DNA of 64,000 nt, taken from contig NZ_AVFL01000010.1 in the NCBI RefSeq assembly GCF_000576635.1, forward strand, positions 1 to 64,000, given 5' to 3'. Shown piece by piece: positions 1 to 10,883 of this stretch. Position 1 is the stretch's first letter. Every line of letters starts with the position of its first letter. Source of the DNA: Skermanella stibiiresistens SB22 (lineage in GTDB: Bacteria > Pseudomonadota > Alphaproteobacteria > Azospirillales > Azospirillaceae). A program made the translations under genes and the position numbers. The notes under the pieces were generated by a model that was not told the origin of the DNA, did not search any database, and saw nothing but the letters and a program-made list of their open reading frames with translations.

Positions 1-681
1 AGTGGCCGCACCCTGCCACCGAGAGCGGCCCCGGCGGCCGGGCGCCCGGTCCAGCAGCCCCTGCTCGGTACCCCGGCGGCGGGGGCCACCGCCCGCGCCA
101 TGGCGGCGGAGGCCAAGACGCTCGACGACTTGAAGGCCGCGATGGCGGCGTTCGAGGGCTGCGCGCTGAAGGCGACCGCGACCAACCTGGTCTTCGCCGA
201 TGGCAACCCGGAAGCCCGCCTGATGCTGATCGGCGAGGCGCCGGGCGAGGACGAGGACCGGCAGGGCCTCCCCTTCGTCGGTAAGAGCGGCAAGTTGCTG
301 GACCAGATGCTGGCCTGCGTCGGGCTTGACCGCACCCAGGTCTACATCACCAACATCCTGCCCTGGCGCCCGCCTGGCAACCGCAAGCCAAACCCGAACG
401 AGATCCAGACCTGCCTGCCCTTCGTCGAACGCCACGTCGAGTTGGTGGCGCCGCGGGGGCTGATGCTGCTGGGGGGAACCTCGGCCAGCGCCCTGCTCAA
501 CCGGACTGACGGCATCATGCGGCTGCGTGGCCGCTGGTTCGAGTTCGCGCCGGCGCCGGGTGCCGGCGCGATTCCCACGCTGCCGACCTACCACCCCGCT
601 TTCCTGCTGCGCCAACCGGCGATGAAGCGGGACTCCTGGCGCGATCTGGTCGCCTTCAAGAAAAAATTTCTGATCACCTAA
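1..681 (+). CDS. Uracil-DNA glycosylase, family 4-like, 5' end outside window
   Basis: Removes uracil from DNA to start base-excision repair. The reading frame is open from base 1 with no stop before the ATG at 100, and alphaproteobacterial members carry a long N-terminal extension, so I treat the gene as partial with its start upstream. Visible motifs are GEAPGEDED (motif 1), the segment [13 protein letters not shown], and YHPAFLLR (motif with the catalytic-loop His). Compared with the iron-sulfur family 4 enzymes, two of the four expected cluster cysteines are replaced: the CxxC pair reads CALK, and the cysteine before RPP is a Trp. A 4Fe-4S cluster is therefore unlikely. The family assignment is firm; loss of the cluster is inference from remembered family members. 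Confidence 0.88.
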   Translation, partial: SGRTLPPRAAPAAGRPVQQPLLGTPAAGATARAMAAEAKTLDDLKAAMAAFEGCALKATATNLVFADGNPEARLMLIGEAPGEDEDRQGLPFVGKSGKLLDQMLACVGLDRTQVYITNILPWRPPGNRKPNPNEIQTCLPFVERHVELVAPRGLMLLGGTSASALLNRTDGIMRLRGRWFEFAPAPGAGAIPTLPTYHPAFLLRQPAMKRDSWRDLVAFKKKFLIT

Positions 682-755
682 TGAACTGGAATCGTTAACA
701 AGTCTCGCCGCGTTCGGATGTATGCGGAGGGCTGGCGGATCAAACAGCTACAAGG

Positions 756-2666
756 ATGCTTGTGGCGCGGCGAAACATCCAGTATTTGTCCCTCATGTCA
801 GGGAAGAATGTTAACGCAGATTTAACCAATCTATGTCTGCGCTCACACCTCCTCAGCGGTGCCTTCCTGTGCCTCGTGGTCCTGTTCTCGCTCCCTTTTC
901 CGGGAGCCGGTCAGGCTGCGGCGCGCGACCGGGATACCGCCCACAAAGCTGAAGAGTCGTCGGCCCCATGGCCGGTGGACACTCCGGTCGTACCCAGCCG
1001 GCAAAGCCGTCCCGTCGCCAGCGACGCCCAGCTCAATCTCCAGGAAGCCAGCCGCTACCGCAGGATCTTCGAGCTTCAAGACGCCTCCGACTGGAAAGCC
1101 GCCGACAAGCTGATCTCCGAAGTCGCGGACATGCGCCTGATGGGCCATGTCGAGATGCAGCGGCTGCTGCACCCCGCTTACAAGGCGTCCTATCACGAGC
1201 TGCGCGAGTGGCTGGAGCGCTATGCCGATCATCCCGGCGCCGACAAGATCCATCAGTTGGCGCTGAAGCGGATGGCGCGCGGCGAGCGGAAGCCTCCCGC
1301 GCCGCGCGGCGAGAACGCTCCCCTGCCGGCCGGCCCCAATGGCGCCTTTTCCTCCGACCGCGGTTTGCGGGTCGCGACACCCCGCCGTGGCCGCTCGGTC
1401 GAGGCGCCGATCCAAGTGGCGAAAAGCCAGGTGGCGAAAGGTCAGGCGGCCAAGAGCGGCGACGATGCTCCGGTCCTGCCGGCCGGCACCGTCACCATCG
1501 CCGCGTCCGCCGCCGTCGCCACGCCACCGCGGCCCGACCGCGCCATGTCTTCCGGCGGCGCCGGCTGGAGCGCCGGCATCGCCGCGTGGCGGGCCGGACA
1601 GAACGACAAGGCGGCCCGGTACTTCGAGGCTTTCTCCAAGGGTGACGGCGCGTCGCCTTGGGATCAGTCCGCCGGAGCCTATTGGGCGGCCCGCGCCCAC
1701 CAGCGCGCGCGCCGTCCGGCCGAGGCGGGCAAGTGGCTGGGAGAGGCGGCGAGGAACCCCAGGACCTTCTATGGGCTGATCGCCCGGCAGGCGCTGGGTG
1801 GCATCGAGGATATCGGCCTGCACACCCCCATCCTGACCCGGCGCCATGTCCGCGCGCTGGCGGAGGTGCCGGCGGGACGGCGGGCCGTGGCGCTGGTCCA
1901 GGTCGGGCGGCGCGACAGCGCGGAGCAGGAGCTGCGGCGGATCAACGCCCGGGGCGACACGACGCTGGAACAGGCCCTGGTGGCCTTGAGCGACCTGGGT
2001 GGCATGCCAGCGCTGGCCATGCGGCTGGGCAGCGTCCTGACCGACACCGACGGCGCGACCTATGACTCGGCGCTCTACCCACTGCCACCGTGGGAGCCTC
2101 GCGGCGGTTTCGTGATCGACCGGGCGTTGCTGTTCGCGCTGATGCGCCAGGAGAGCCGGTTCGAGACGGACGCGCGCAGCGGTGTTGGCGCCAAGGGGTT
2201 GATGCAGCTGATGCCGAGCACCGCCAGCTATGTCGCCGAGACGCTGGCGCCGGACGCGCTGGCTTCGAATGGCAAGCGCAAGCCCGACCTCTATGAGCCC
2301 GAAATCAACCTGACCCTGGGCCAGCGCTATGTCCGCTACCTGATGGACCAGAAGGGGATCGAGGACAACCTCATCCTCGCCATCGCGTCCTATAACGCCG
2401 GTCCCGGCAACCTGCAGCGCTGGCGGCGCCAATTGTCGCGGATCAAGGATCCGCTGCTGTTCATCGAGAGCCTACCCGTCCGCGAAACCCGCAACTTCGT
2501 CGAGCAGGTCCTGACCAACTACTGGATCTATCGTCAGCGCCTTGGGCAACCGATGCCGTCCCTCGAAGCCATTGCGGCCGGTCAGTGGCCGGTTTATATG
2601 GCGGTGGACGGCGACGTTCCCGACCAGCAGACAGATCAGCAGGTGGCTTCCGATGGCAAAGATTGA
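756..2666 (+). CDS. Soluble-type lytic murein transglycosylase (SLT domain)
   Basis: Cleaves peptidoglycan glycan strands in the periplasm, forming 1,6-anhydromuropeptides. A hydrophobic signal segment (LLSGAFLCLVVLFSL) ends near an AxA cleavage site (GQAAA). A long helical superhelix region with alanine-rich stretches follows, and the C-terminal SLT domain has the catalytic Glu in MRQESRF (about residue 466), then GLMQLMPSTA and IASYNAGPGN, the family signature. The start is uncertain: the ATG at 756 has no spaced ribosome site, whereas the GTG at 762 lies six bases after AAGG, and the ATG at 795 would also keep the signal peptide. The 3' end overlaps moaB by 14 bases. Confidence 0.93.
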   Translation: MLVARRNIQYLSLMSGKNVNADLTNLCLRSHLLSGAFLCLVVLFSLPFPGAGQAAARDRDTAHKAEESSAPWPVDTPVVPSRQSRPVASDAQLNLQEASRYRRIFELQDASDWKAADKLISEVADMRLMGHVEMQRLLHPAYKASYHELREWLERYADHPGADKIHQLALKRMARGERKPPAPRGENAPLPAGPNGAFSSDRGLRVATPRRGRSVEAPIQVAKSQVAKGQAAKSGDDAPVLPAGTVTIAASAAVATPPRPDRAMSSGGAGWSAGIAAWRAGQNDKAARYFEAFSKGDGASPWDQSAGAYWAARAHQRARRPAEAGKWLGEAARNPRTFYGLIARQALGGIEDIGLHTPILTRRHVRALAEVPAGRRAVALVQVGRRDSAEQELRRINARGDTTLEQALVALSDLGGMPALAMRLGSVLTDTDGATYDSALYPLPPWEPRGGFVIDRALLFALMRQESRFETDARSGVGAKGLMQLMPSTASYVAETLAPDALASNGKRKPDLYEPEINLTLGQRYVRYLMDQKGIEDNLILAIASYNAGPGNLQRWRRQLSRIKDPLLFIESLPVRETRNFVEQVLTNYWIYRQRLGQPMPSLEAIAAGQWPVYMAVDGDVPDQQTDQQVASDGKD

Positions 2667-3201
2667 CGAATCGCGGCCCTTCCTTTCGGTCAACATCGCG
2701 ATCCTGACCGTGTCCGACACGCGCGTCGAGGCCGATGATCGGTCCGGTAACACGCTGGTCGAGCGCCTGACCACCGACGGCCACCATCTCGCCGCCCGCG
2801 CCATCGTCAAGGACGACGTGCCCTCGATCACCGCGCAGCTTCGGACCTGGATCGCCGATCCGGCCATCGACGTGGTGATCTCGACCGGCGGTACCGGCGT
2901 CACCGGACGCGATGTGACGCCGGAGGCGTTCCACGCGATCTACGACAAGGAAATCCCGGGCTTCGGCGAGCTGTTCCGCATGATCAGCTACGATAAGGTC
3001 GGGACCTCGACGATCCAGAGCCGGGCCACCGGCGGCGTCACCGGCGGGACCTATCTGTTCGCCCTGCCCGGCTCGCCCAGCGCCTGCCGCGACGCCTGGG
3101 ACGGCATCCTGAAGTTCCAGCTCGACAACAGGCACCGGCCCTGCAATCTGGTGGAGCTGATGCCCCGCCTGTTGGAGCATGTGAAACCCGCTGGTGTCTG
3201 A
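2653..3201 (+). CDS. moaB: Molybdenum cofactor biosynthesis protein B
   Basis: MoaB/MogA-fold protein of molybdopterin synthesis; related proteins adenylylate molybdopterin. The 182-residue product has the family motif STGGTGVTGRDVTPEA and the C-terminal stretch LFALPGSPSACRDAWDGIL. I chose the ATG at 2653 because it gives the normal family N-terminus (MAKIDESRPFLSVNIAILTVSDTR); an in-frame start at 2542 would lie deep in the transglycosylase gene. It overlaps the upstream stop by 14 bases and the next gene by 8, so the three genes are probably co-transcribed. Mo-enzymes elsewhere in the window (formate dehydrogenase at 25801) need this cofactor. Confidence 0.93.
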   Translation: MAKIDESRPFLSVNIAILTVSDTRVEADDRSGNTLVERLTTDGHHLAARAIVKDDVPSITAQLRTWIADPAIDVVISTGGTGVTGRDVTPEAFHAIYDKEIPGFGELFRMISYDKVGTSTIQSRATGGVTGGTYLFALPGSPSACRDAWDGILKFQLDNRHRPCNLVELMPRLLEHVKPAGV

Positions 3202-4144
3202 CTCCCATCTGGCGGCCGCGCTTAGGGCGCGGCTAGACTTGGCTGCCGAACCCGTCGCCTTGCCGCCCAAGGGCATGGCCCACGCCCATTTCCGTTTGCC
3301 GGAAGGCGGCTTAGCCCGCGTGCCGCGCTGGAGCCAGATCGGTCTCGACGCCGCCTCCAACCTGCGGCATCAGGCCAAGGCCTTCACCCGCGCGGCGCCC
3401 AGCGGACATACGCCCCAGTTGCTGGGACTACTGGAGCCCGGTGACGGCCTGCCGATGGGCGCGCTGATGGTCGAGGAGATCACAGGCCGCCCGCCCCGCC
3501 TCCCCGGCGACATGCCCGCCATCGCCCGCGCGCTGGCAGCCATCCACTTGTTGCCGGCGGAGCCCGCCGGCAATCCGATCGCCGCGACTGTCAAGGTGAT
3601 CGAGCGGCAGGCGCCCTACTTCGCCAAGGCCGGGCTGGCGCCCGCGACGCTTGCCCATCTGGAGGGCGAGTTGGACTGGGTCCATACCTTGCCGACGACG
3701 CCGGAGCCCCCCGTCACGCTGGTCGGCACCGACACCCATCCCGGCAATTTCCTGATCGACGCGAACGGCAAGGCGTGGTTCGTCGACCTGGAGAAGGCGA
3801 CCGACGGTCTACCCGCGATCGATCTCGCCCATGCCAGCCTGTACACCTCGACCACCTGGGATCCCGACGTCGCCGCCGTGCTCGACGCCAACGCCACGGC
3901 CGCGTTGTACGACATCTGGAGCGAGGCCGTGACGCCGGAACTGGCGGAGGCGGTGCGGCCGTGGTTCGCGGTCTCCCGCCGCTTGGTCTGGCTGCGCACC
4001 CTGTCCTGGATGGCGCGCTGGAAGGTGGAGGGCGCCGTGGCCCACGGAGCCGGCGTCGACCCCCGCACGCTGGCCCACGTGCGCGACCGGATCGAGGACT
4101 TCTTCACGCCCGCCACGATCGCCCGGGTGCGGGAGAGTTTGTGA
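3194..4144 (+). CDS. Aminoglycoside/choline kinase-family phosphotransferase
   Basis: APH/ChoK-fold kinase of about 316 residues; substrate unknown. The catalytic segment reads GTDTHPGNFLID, with the catalytic Asp near residue 180 and the metal-binding Asn near 185, followed by FVDLEK with the second metal-binding Asp near 198. The usual HGD triplet is GTD here, so the His is missing. The start is a GTG that overlaps the moaB stop by 8 bases, indicating translational coupling. Similar kinases may act on sugars, amino alcohols or cell-wall intermediates; nothing here decides which. It is followed by the RAYT element, which probably ends the transcription unit. Confidence 0.8.
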   Translation: MSDSHLAAALRARLDLAAEPVALPPKGMAHAHFRLPEGGLARVPRWSQIGLDAASNLRHQAKAFTRAAPSGHTPQLLGLLEPGDGLPMGALMVEEITGRPPRLPGDMPAIARALAAIHLLPAEPAGNPIAATVKVIERQAPYFAKAGLAPATLAHLEGELDWVHTLPTTPEPPVTLVGTDTHPGNFLIDANGKAWFVDLEKATDGLPAIDLAHASLYTSTTWDPDVAAVLDANATAALYDIWSEAVTPELAEAVRPWFAVSRRLVWLRTLSWMARWKVEGAVAHGAGVDPRTLAHVRDRIEDFFTPATIARVRESL

Positions 4145-4161
4145 GACCAGGAGCGCGTCGA

Positions 4162-4195
4162 TGTCGGGTGCCGCTTCGCTCTACCCGACCTACAA
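4162..4195. repeat. REP-like element, left copy
   Basis: A 34-bp sequence that begins TGTCGGGTGCCGC and is the exact reverse complement of 4764-4797. Its internal arms GTCGGGT/ACCCGAC form a 7-bp stem around a GC-rich centre, the usual architecture of repetitive extragenic palindromes. It lies 17 bases after the kinase stop and 13 before the end of the transposase gene. No target-site duplication is visible outside the two copies. Confidence 0.85.
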
Positions 4196-4207
4196 GTACG
4201 TTAGAAA

Positions 4208-4723
4208 TTAAATATCCGACAAGGTTGTTCCCAACTCTAAATCGCAAGTTGGGCACCAATTCCGGCCATAGTAATTGAGCTGTTGATATTTATGAAAGCT
4301 CGACCACGGCCACTCATCTGGCTCTTGAACCAGCCGATGTTTCACTGGGTTCCAGTGGATATAATCGATATGCCGGCTGAGATCGTTATCGTCCCTGATA
4401 CGACGCTCCCAAAATCTGCCTTGCCAGACACTGTGACCGATCCGCCGACTGGAGCGCGCTTTGATCATCTGCCATCGGGTCGAGTAGTCGGCGTCTCCAC
4501 CGGGTAGCGTCCACAGCGCGTGAAGATGATCCGGCAAAACGACGATGGCGGTTACGGTGAATGGCCGCTCTCTCTTGACGTCGCGAAACGCAGCGCGGAG
4601 AAGATCGACTTGAATGGCGGTATCGAAAACGGGAACGCGTTTCTTTGTCACTACCGTGGAGAAATAGGACGCCCCAGGCGTTCGATCGCGTCGATATCGC
4701 ATGCTCACAGCCGCCGTCTTCAA
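4208..4723 (-). CDS. REP-associated tyrosine transposase (RAYT, IS200/Y1-like)
   Basis: Single-strand DNA endonuclease of the HUH/Y1 family that acts on REP hairpins. The 171-residue product has the HUH pair in LPDHLHALW (His66, His68) and the catalytic Tyr in IDYIHWNP (Tyr121), a context typical of RAYTs. The C-terminus carries a WCPTC segment that could bind a metal; this is common in some RAYT groups but I cannot confirm a role. The ATG eight codons in (MRYRRDRTPG) is an alternative start. The gene is flanked by two perfect inverted REP copies, so it looks intact and associated with its own substrate. Confidence 0.92.
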   Translation of the reverse strand: MKTAAVSMRYRRDRTPGASYFSTVVTKKRVPVFDTAIQVDLLRAAFRDVKRERPFTVTAIVVLPDHLHALWTLPGGDADYSTRWQMIKARSSRRIGHSVWQGRFWERRIRDDNDLSRHIDYIHWNPVKHRLVQEPDEWPWSSFHKYQQLNYYGRNWCPTCDLELGTTLSDI

Positions 4724-4763
4724 CTATCCACCAAGCTGAAACATACCACCAATGAGCACGGTA

Positions 4764-4797
4764 TTGTAGGTCGGGTAGAGCGAAGCGGCACCCGACA
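4764..4797. repeat. REP-like element, right copy (inverted)
   Basis: Exact 34-bp reverse complement of 4162-4195, placed 40 bases upstream of the transposase start. Together the two copies frame the transposase gene as a REP-RAYT-REP unit. Confidence 0.85.
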
Positions 4798-5032
4798 AGC
4801 ACCGCGAAGACGCCCGTGATCTTAGAGGGGGCCCGACCGGCAACGGAGGCCGGCCGGGCGCGGGGTCAAACACCTTACCCGACCTGTTTGTAGCAAATCA
4901 GGTGTTTGCCCCAACCCTATGGCGTCTCCCCGGACGGTAGGTTCAACGGGGCGAGCCATGTGATGGCCTGATAATCAAGCATCCACCGCCTCCATTTTTC
5001 AACCCTTGATAACCCGGTCGGCGCCCAATTTC
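4798..5032. other. Intergenic region with a large hairpin
   Basis: This is the rest of the roughly 300-bp gap between the transposase start and the end of the biotin carboxylase gene. I see no gene in it. It holds a strong imperfect palindrome, GGGG-t-CAAACACCT at 4862-4875 against AGGTGTTTGCCCC at 4900-4912, with a 24-base loop that itself contains TACCCGACCTG, resembling one end of the REP element. It could end the leucine operon transcript, which arrives from the right, but no T-run follows on either strand. Confidence 0.5.
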
Positions 5033-7030
<1,998 letters not shown>

Positions 7031-7034
7031 GGGT

Positions 7035-7826
7035 CTACCTCGCCGTCCAGGCCGGCTTGCGTTTTTCCAGGAACGCCGACAGTCCCTCGCGCCCCTCGGA
7101 GGAGGCGCGGATGGTGGCGATGCGTTCCGCCGTGTCACGGATGACGGTGGCGTCGATCGGGCGCCGCGTGACGGCGAAGACCAGATCCTTGGCCGCCTTC
7201 TGCGCCGCCGGTCCGCCCTCTCCCAGGCGGGCCAGGATGGATGCGACCGCCGCGTCGAGCTGGTCCGCCGGAACGACCTGATGGACCAGTCCGATCCGCG
7301 CGGCCTCGTCGGCGTCGAACCGCTCCGCCGTCAGGAAGTAGCGCCGCGACGCCCGTTCGCCGATCGCCGCCACCACATAGGGCGAGATGACCGAGGGGAT
7401 CAGGCCCAGCTTGACCTCGGATAGGCTGAAGCTGGCGGTCTCCGCCGCGATGGCGATGTCGCAGCAGGCGACCAGCCCGACGCCACCGCCGAACGCCGCC
7501 CCTTGGACCACCGCGACGGTCGGCCGGGGCAGGAAGTTGAGCACCCGCATCAGCTCGGCCAAACCTTCGGCGTCGCGCAGGTTCTCCACCTGCCCGTAGC
7601 CGGCCATCCGCTGCATCCAGCCCAGATCGGCCCCGGCCGAGAAGCTCTTTCCAGCCGCCCGCAGCACGACGGCGCGGACTCGCTCGTCCTCGCCCAGCCG
7701 GCGCAGCGCCGCCGTCATCTCGGCGATCACAGCGTCGTTGAAGGCGTTGTGGACCTCCGGACGGTTCATGGTCACGATCGCGACGCCGTCGGCGCCGATG
7801 TCGGTCAGGATATTGCCATCAGTCAT
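7035..7826 (-). CDS. liuC: Methylglutaconyl-CoA hydratase (enoyl-CoA hydratase family)
   Basis: Crotonase-fold enzyme predicted to hydrate 3-methylglutaconyl-CoA to HMG-CoA. The 263-residue product shows MNRPEVHNAFN, the first oxyanion-hole segment KSFSAGADLGWM and the second, GAAFGGGVGLVACCDIAIA. The sequence KLGLIPSVISPYV is typical of the liuC/AUH branch. It sits 4 bases upstream of the carboxylase alpha subunit and 13 bases downstream of the beta subunit, so it belongs to the same operon. Function is assigned by family plus operon context. Confidence 0.92.
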   Translation of the reverse strand: MTDGNILTDIGADGVAIVTMNRPEVHNAFNDAVIAEMTAALRRLGEDERVRAVVLRAAGKSFSAGADLGWMQRMAGYGQVENLRDAEGLAELMRVLNFLPRPTVAVVQGAAFGGGVGLVACCDIAIAAETASFSLSEVKLGLIPSVISPYVVAAIGERASRRYFLTAERFDADEAARIGLVHQVVPADQLDAAVASILARLGEGGPAAQKAAKDLVFAVTRRPIDATVIRDTAERIATIRASSEGREGLSAFLEKRKPAWTAR

Positions 7827-7839
7827 GTCCTTGTCCCCA

Positions 7840-9447
7840 TCACATCCGGAACACGCCGAACTTCGGCGGCGGGATCGGCGCGTTGAGGGCTGCGGAAATG
7901 CCGAGCCCCAGGGTCATGCGGGTGTCGGCGGGGTCGATGATGCCATCGTCCCACAACCGGGCGCTGGCGTAATAGGGATGGCCCTGAACCTCGTACTGGT
8001 CGCGGATCGGGGCCTTGAACGCCTCCTCGTCCTCCGGGCTCCAGGTCTTGCCCTGCGCCTCCATGCCGTCGCGCCGAACCTGGGCCAGCACGCCGGCCGC
8101 CTGCTCGCCGCCCATCACCGAGATGCGCGAGTTGGGCCACATCCACAGGAAACGCGGCGCGAAGGCCCTGCCGCACATGCCGTAGTTGCCAGCGCCGAAG
8201 CTGCCGCCGATCACGACCGTGAACTTGGGCACCGTCGCGCAGGCGACGGCGGTGACCAGCTTGGCGCCGTCCTTGGCGATGCCGCCGGCCTCGTATTTCT
8301 TGCCGACCATGAAGCCGGTGATGTTCTGGAGGAAGACCAGCGGGATGCCGCGCTGGCAGCACAGTTCGATGAAGTGGGCGCCCTTCAGCGCCGACTCCGA
8401 GAAAAGGATGCCGTTGTTGGCGATGATGCCGACGGGATAGCCGAAGATATGGGCGAAGCCGCAGACCAGCGTGGTGCCGTAAAGCTGCTTGAACTCGTCG
8501 AAAGCCGAGCCATCGACCACACGGGCGATCACCTCGCGCACATCGAACGGCTTCCGCGTGTCGCTGGGGATGATGCCGTACATCTCCTCCGCCGCGTAGA
8601 GCGGTTCGACAGGTACGCGCAGCTCGACCTGGGGGATCTTCGGCCGGTTCAGGTTGCCGACGATCCGGCGCGCGATGCTCAGCGCGTGGGCGTCGTTGAG
8701 GGCGTAGTGGTCGGTGACGCCCGATGTCCTGCTGTGGACATCGGCGCCGCCCAGATCCTCCGCCGTGACGACCTCGCCGGTGGCGGCCTTCACAAGCGGC
8801 GGGCCGCCGAGGAAGATGGTCCCCTGGTTGCGGACGATGATCGACTCGTCGCTCATCGCCGGGACATAGGCGCCGCCCGCCGTGCAGCTGCCCATCACCA
8901 CCGCGATCTGCGGGATGCCTTGGGCCGACATGGTGGCCTGATTGAAGAAGATGCGGCCGAAATGGTCGCGGTCGGGGAACACCTCGTCCTGGTTCGGCAG
9001 GTTGGCCCCGCCGCTGTCGACCAGATAGACGCAGGGGAGGTTGTTCTGCTGGGCGATCTCCTGCGCGCGCAGGTGCTTCTTGACCGTCAGCGGGAAATAG
9101 GTTCCGCCCTTGACCGTCGCGTCGTTGGCGATGATCACGCATTCCCGCCCCGCGACCCGCCCGATGCCGGTCAGGATGCCGGCGGCGTGGATCGGCTCGG
9201 CGTAGACGCCGTGGGCGGCCAGCTGGGAGAACTCCAGATAGGGCGTGCCGGGGTCGAGCAGCGTGCGGACGCGGTCGCGCGGCAGCAGCTTGCCGCGCGA
9301 CAGGTGACGGTCGCGGGCCTTGGCCCCTCCCCCCTGCTTGACCTCGTGGACCTTGCCGCGAAGGTCGGCGACCAGCCCGCGCATGGCCTCGGCGTTGTCG
9401 GCGAAGGCGGGATCGCGGGTGTCGATGGCGCTCTTGATGATGGTCAT
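7840..9447 (-). CDS. liuB: Methylcrotonyl-CoA carboxylase, carboxyltransferase beta subunit
   Basis: Transfers CO2 from biotin to 3-methylcrotonyl-CoA. The product of 535 residues is normal for the family and contains two crotonase-like carboxyltransferase halves. Visible landmarks are [30 protein letters not shown] and [16 protein letters not shown]. The HS...SGVTDH segment near the middle is conserved in MCC beta subunits. Spacing to the neighbouring genes is 9 bases upstream and 13 downstream, so it is cotranscribed with liuA and liuC. Confidence 0.95.
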   Translation of the reverse strand: MTIIKSAIDTRDPAFADNAEAMRGLVADLRGKVHEVKQGGGAKARDRHLSRGKLLPRDRVRTLLDPGTPYLEFSQLAAHGVYAEPIHAAGILTGIGRVAGRECVIIANDATVKGGTYFPLTVKKHLRAQEIAQQNNLPCVYLVDSGGANLPNQDEVFPDRDHFGRIFFNQATMSAQGIPQIAVVMGSCTAGGAYVPAMSDESIIVRNQGTIFLGGPPLVKAATGEVVTAEDLGGADVHSRTSGVTDHYALNDAHALSIARRIVGNLNRPKIPQVELRVPVEPLYAAEEMYGIIPSDTRKPFDVREVIARVVDGSAFDEFKQLYGTTLVCGFAHIFGYPVGIIANNGILFSESALKGAHFIELCCQRGIPLVFLQNITGFMVGKKYEAGGIAKDGAKLVTAVACATVPKFTVVIGGSFGAGNYGMCGRAFAPRFLWMWPNSRISVMGGEQAAGVLAQVRRDGMEAQGKTWSPEDEEAFKAPIRDQYEVQGHPYYASARLWDDGIIDPADTRMTLGLGISAALNAPIPPPKFGVFRM

Positions 9448-9456
9448 GGCGTGGCC

Positions 9457-10629
9457 TCAGGCCGTCTCCTTGAACAGCTCGCGGCCGATCAGCATGCGCC
9501 GGATCTCGCTGGTGCCGGCACCGATCTCGTAGAGCTTGGCGTCGCGCAGCAGGCGGCCGGTCGGGTACTCGTTGATATAGCCATTGCCGCCCAGCAGCTG
9601 AATCGCGTCGAGCGCCACCTGGGTAGCCGCCTCGGCGGCGTAGAGGATGGCGCCCGCCGCGTCCTTGCGCGTGGTCTTCCCGGCGTCGCAGGCGCGGGCC
9701 ACCGTGTAGACATAGGCGCGGCACGCGTTCAGGCGGGTGTAGATGTCGGCCAGCTTGCCTTGGACCAGCTGGAACTCGCCGATCGGGGTGTCGAACTGCT
9801 TGCGGTCGTGGACGTAGGGGACGACCACGTCGAGCGCCGCCTGCATGATGCCGATCGGACCGGCGGCCAGCACCGCGCGCTCGTAATCCAGGCCGGACAT
9901 CAACACGTTGACGCCCTTCCCCACCAGACCCAGAACGTTCTCCTCCGGCACCTCGCAGTCCTCGAACACCAGTTCCGAGGTGGGCGAGCCGCGCATGCCC
10001 AGCTTGTCCAGCTTCTGCGCCGGCCGGAAGCCCTTGAAGCCCTTCTCGATCAGGAAGGCGGTGATGCCGCGTGGCCCCGCCTCCGGGTCGGTCTTGGCGT
10101 AGACCACCAGCGTCTCGGCGTAATGGCCGTTGGTGATCCACATCTTGGACCCGTTCAGCACATAGCGGTCGCCGCGCCTGTCGGCGCGCAGCCGCATGGA
10201 GACGACATCCGACCCAGCGCCCGGCTCCGACATCGCCAGGGCGCCGACATGCTCGCCGGACAGCAGCTTGGGCAGGTAGCGGTTCTTCTGCTCCGTGGTG
10301 CCCCAGCGGTGGATCTGGTTGACGCACAGGTTGGAGTGGGCGCCATAGCTGAGCCCGACCGAGGCCGACGCGCGGCTGATCTCCTCCATCGCGACGACGT
10401 GGGCGAGATAGCCCATGTCGACGCCGCCGAACTCCTCCGAGACCGTGATGCCGTGCAGGCCAAGCTCGCCCATCGCCGGCCACAGGTCGATCGGGAACTC
10501 GTCCATCGCGTCGATCTCCGCCGCGCGCGGCGCGATCTTGTCCTGGGAGAAGGTCCGCACGGTGTCGCGCAGCATCTCCAGGTCTGGTCCAAGGCCGAAA
10601 TCCAGTTCGGCGTGAGCGGGTATCGCCAT
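9457..10629 (-). CDS. liuA: Isovaleryl-CoA dehydrogenase
   Basis: FAD-dependent acyl-CoA dehydrogenase that oxidises isovaleryl-CoA to 3-methylcrotonyl-CoA and passes electrons to ETF. The 390-residue product has [27 protein letters not shown] and [18 protein letters not shown], where the Glu after Tyr is at the position of the catalytic base specific to isovaleryl-CoA dehydrogenases, and ends with [28 protein letters not shown] chose the ATG at 10629 because GGGAGG lies 9-14 bases upstream; an in-frame TTG at 10647 would itself overlap that site. First gene of the operon; a candidate operator lies 66 bases upstream. Confidence 0.95.
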   Translation of the reverse strand: MAIPAHAELDFGLGPDLEMLRDTVRTFSQDKIAPRAAEIDAMDEFPIDLWPAMGELGLHGITVSEEFGGVDMGYLAHVVAMEEISRASASVGLSYGAHSNLCVNQIHRWGTTEQKNRYLPKLLSGEHVGALAMSEPGAGSDVVSMRLRADRRGDRYVLNGSKMWITNGHYAETLVVYAKTDPEAGPRGITAFLIEKGFKGFRPAQKLDKLGMRGSPTSELVFEDCEVPEENVLGLVGKGVNVLMSGLDYERAVLAAGPIGIMQAALDVVVPYVHDRKQFDTPIGEFQLVQGKLADIYTRLNACRAYVYTVARACDAGKTTRKDAAGAILYAAEAATQVALDAIQLLGGNGYINEYPTGRLLRDAKLYEIGAGTSEIRRMLIGRELFKETA

Positions 10630-10694
10630 GTCGTCCGATCCTCCCAATAGCCACCCAGCGGGCCGTCGCCCGGACTTGGCCGGGCCTGTTTAAA

Positions 10695-10711
10695 TACGAA
10701 CATACGTTTTT
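10695..10711. promoter_or_regulatory. Candidate TetR operator in the liu promoter
   Basis: The 17-bp sequence TACGAACATACGTTTTT lies 66 bases before the liuA ATG. A copy with 15 of 17 identical bases (13190-13206) lies 74 bases before the acyl-CoA synthetase ATG in the same orientation. The core AACATACGTT is an imperfect dyad (AACNTANGTT). Shared position and sequence suggest one regulator, probably the divergent TetR protein at 10884, controls both units. This is inference. Confidence 0.55.
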
Positions 10712-10830
10712 ATCTTGCCGCGCGCAACGGCCCCTGGTCGATATGATAAACCAGGACACCGAGGATTGCCCCGGCTTTCGGATGGTGTATGGAGTGGGAA
10801 CGGGAGCCGAGGTGTTGATAAGCCAAGGAA

Positions 10831-10872
10831 TCGAAGTGAGCCCGTATCGAAGTGAGCCCCAATCGAATTGAG
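10831..10872 (+). repeat. Short tandem repeat ahead of the TetR gene
   Basis: TCGAAGTGAGCCC occurs at 10831 and again at 10848 (17-base period), with a degenerate third copy TCGAATTGAG at 10863, ending 12 bases before the TetR start codon. It would lie in the 5' leader or promoter of the regulator. It may be a regulator site or simple slippage. Confidence 0.45.
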
Positions 10873-10883
10873 GACGAGCGACC

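Noticed and set aside
4145-4810. Insertion sequence with terminal inverted repeats
   Set aside because: The flanking 34-bp copies have no target duplication and their internal palindromes and the transposase type fit a REP/RAYT unit, not an IR-ended IS.
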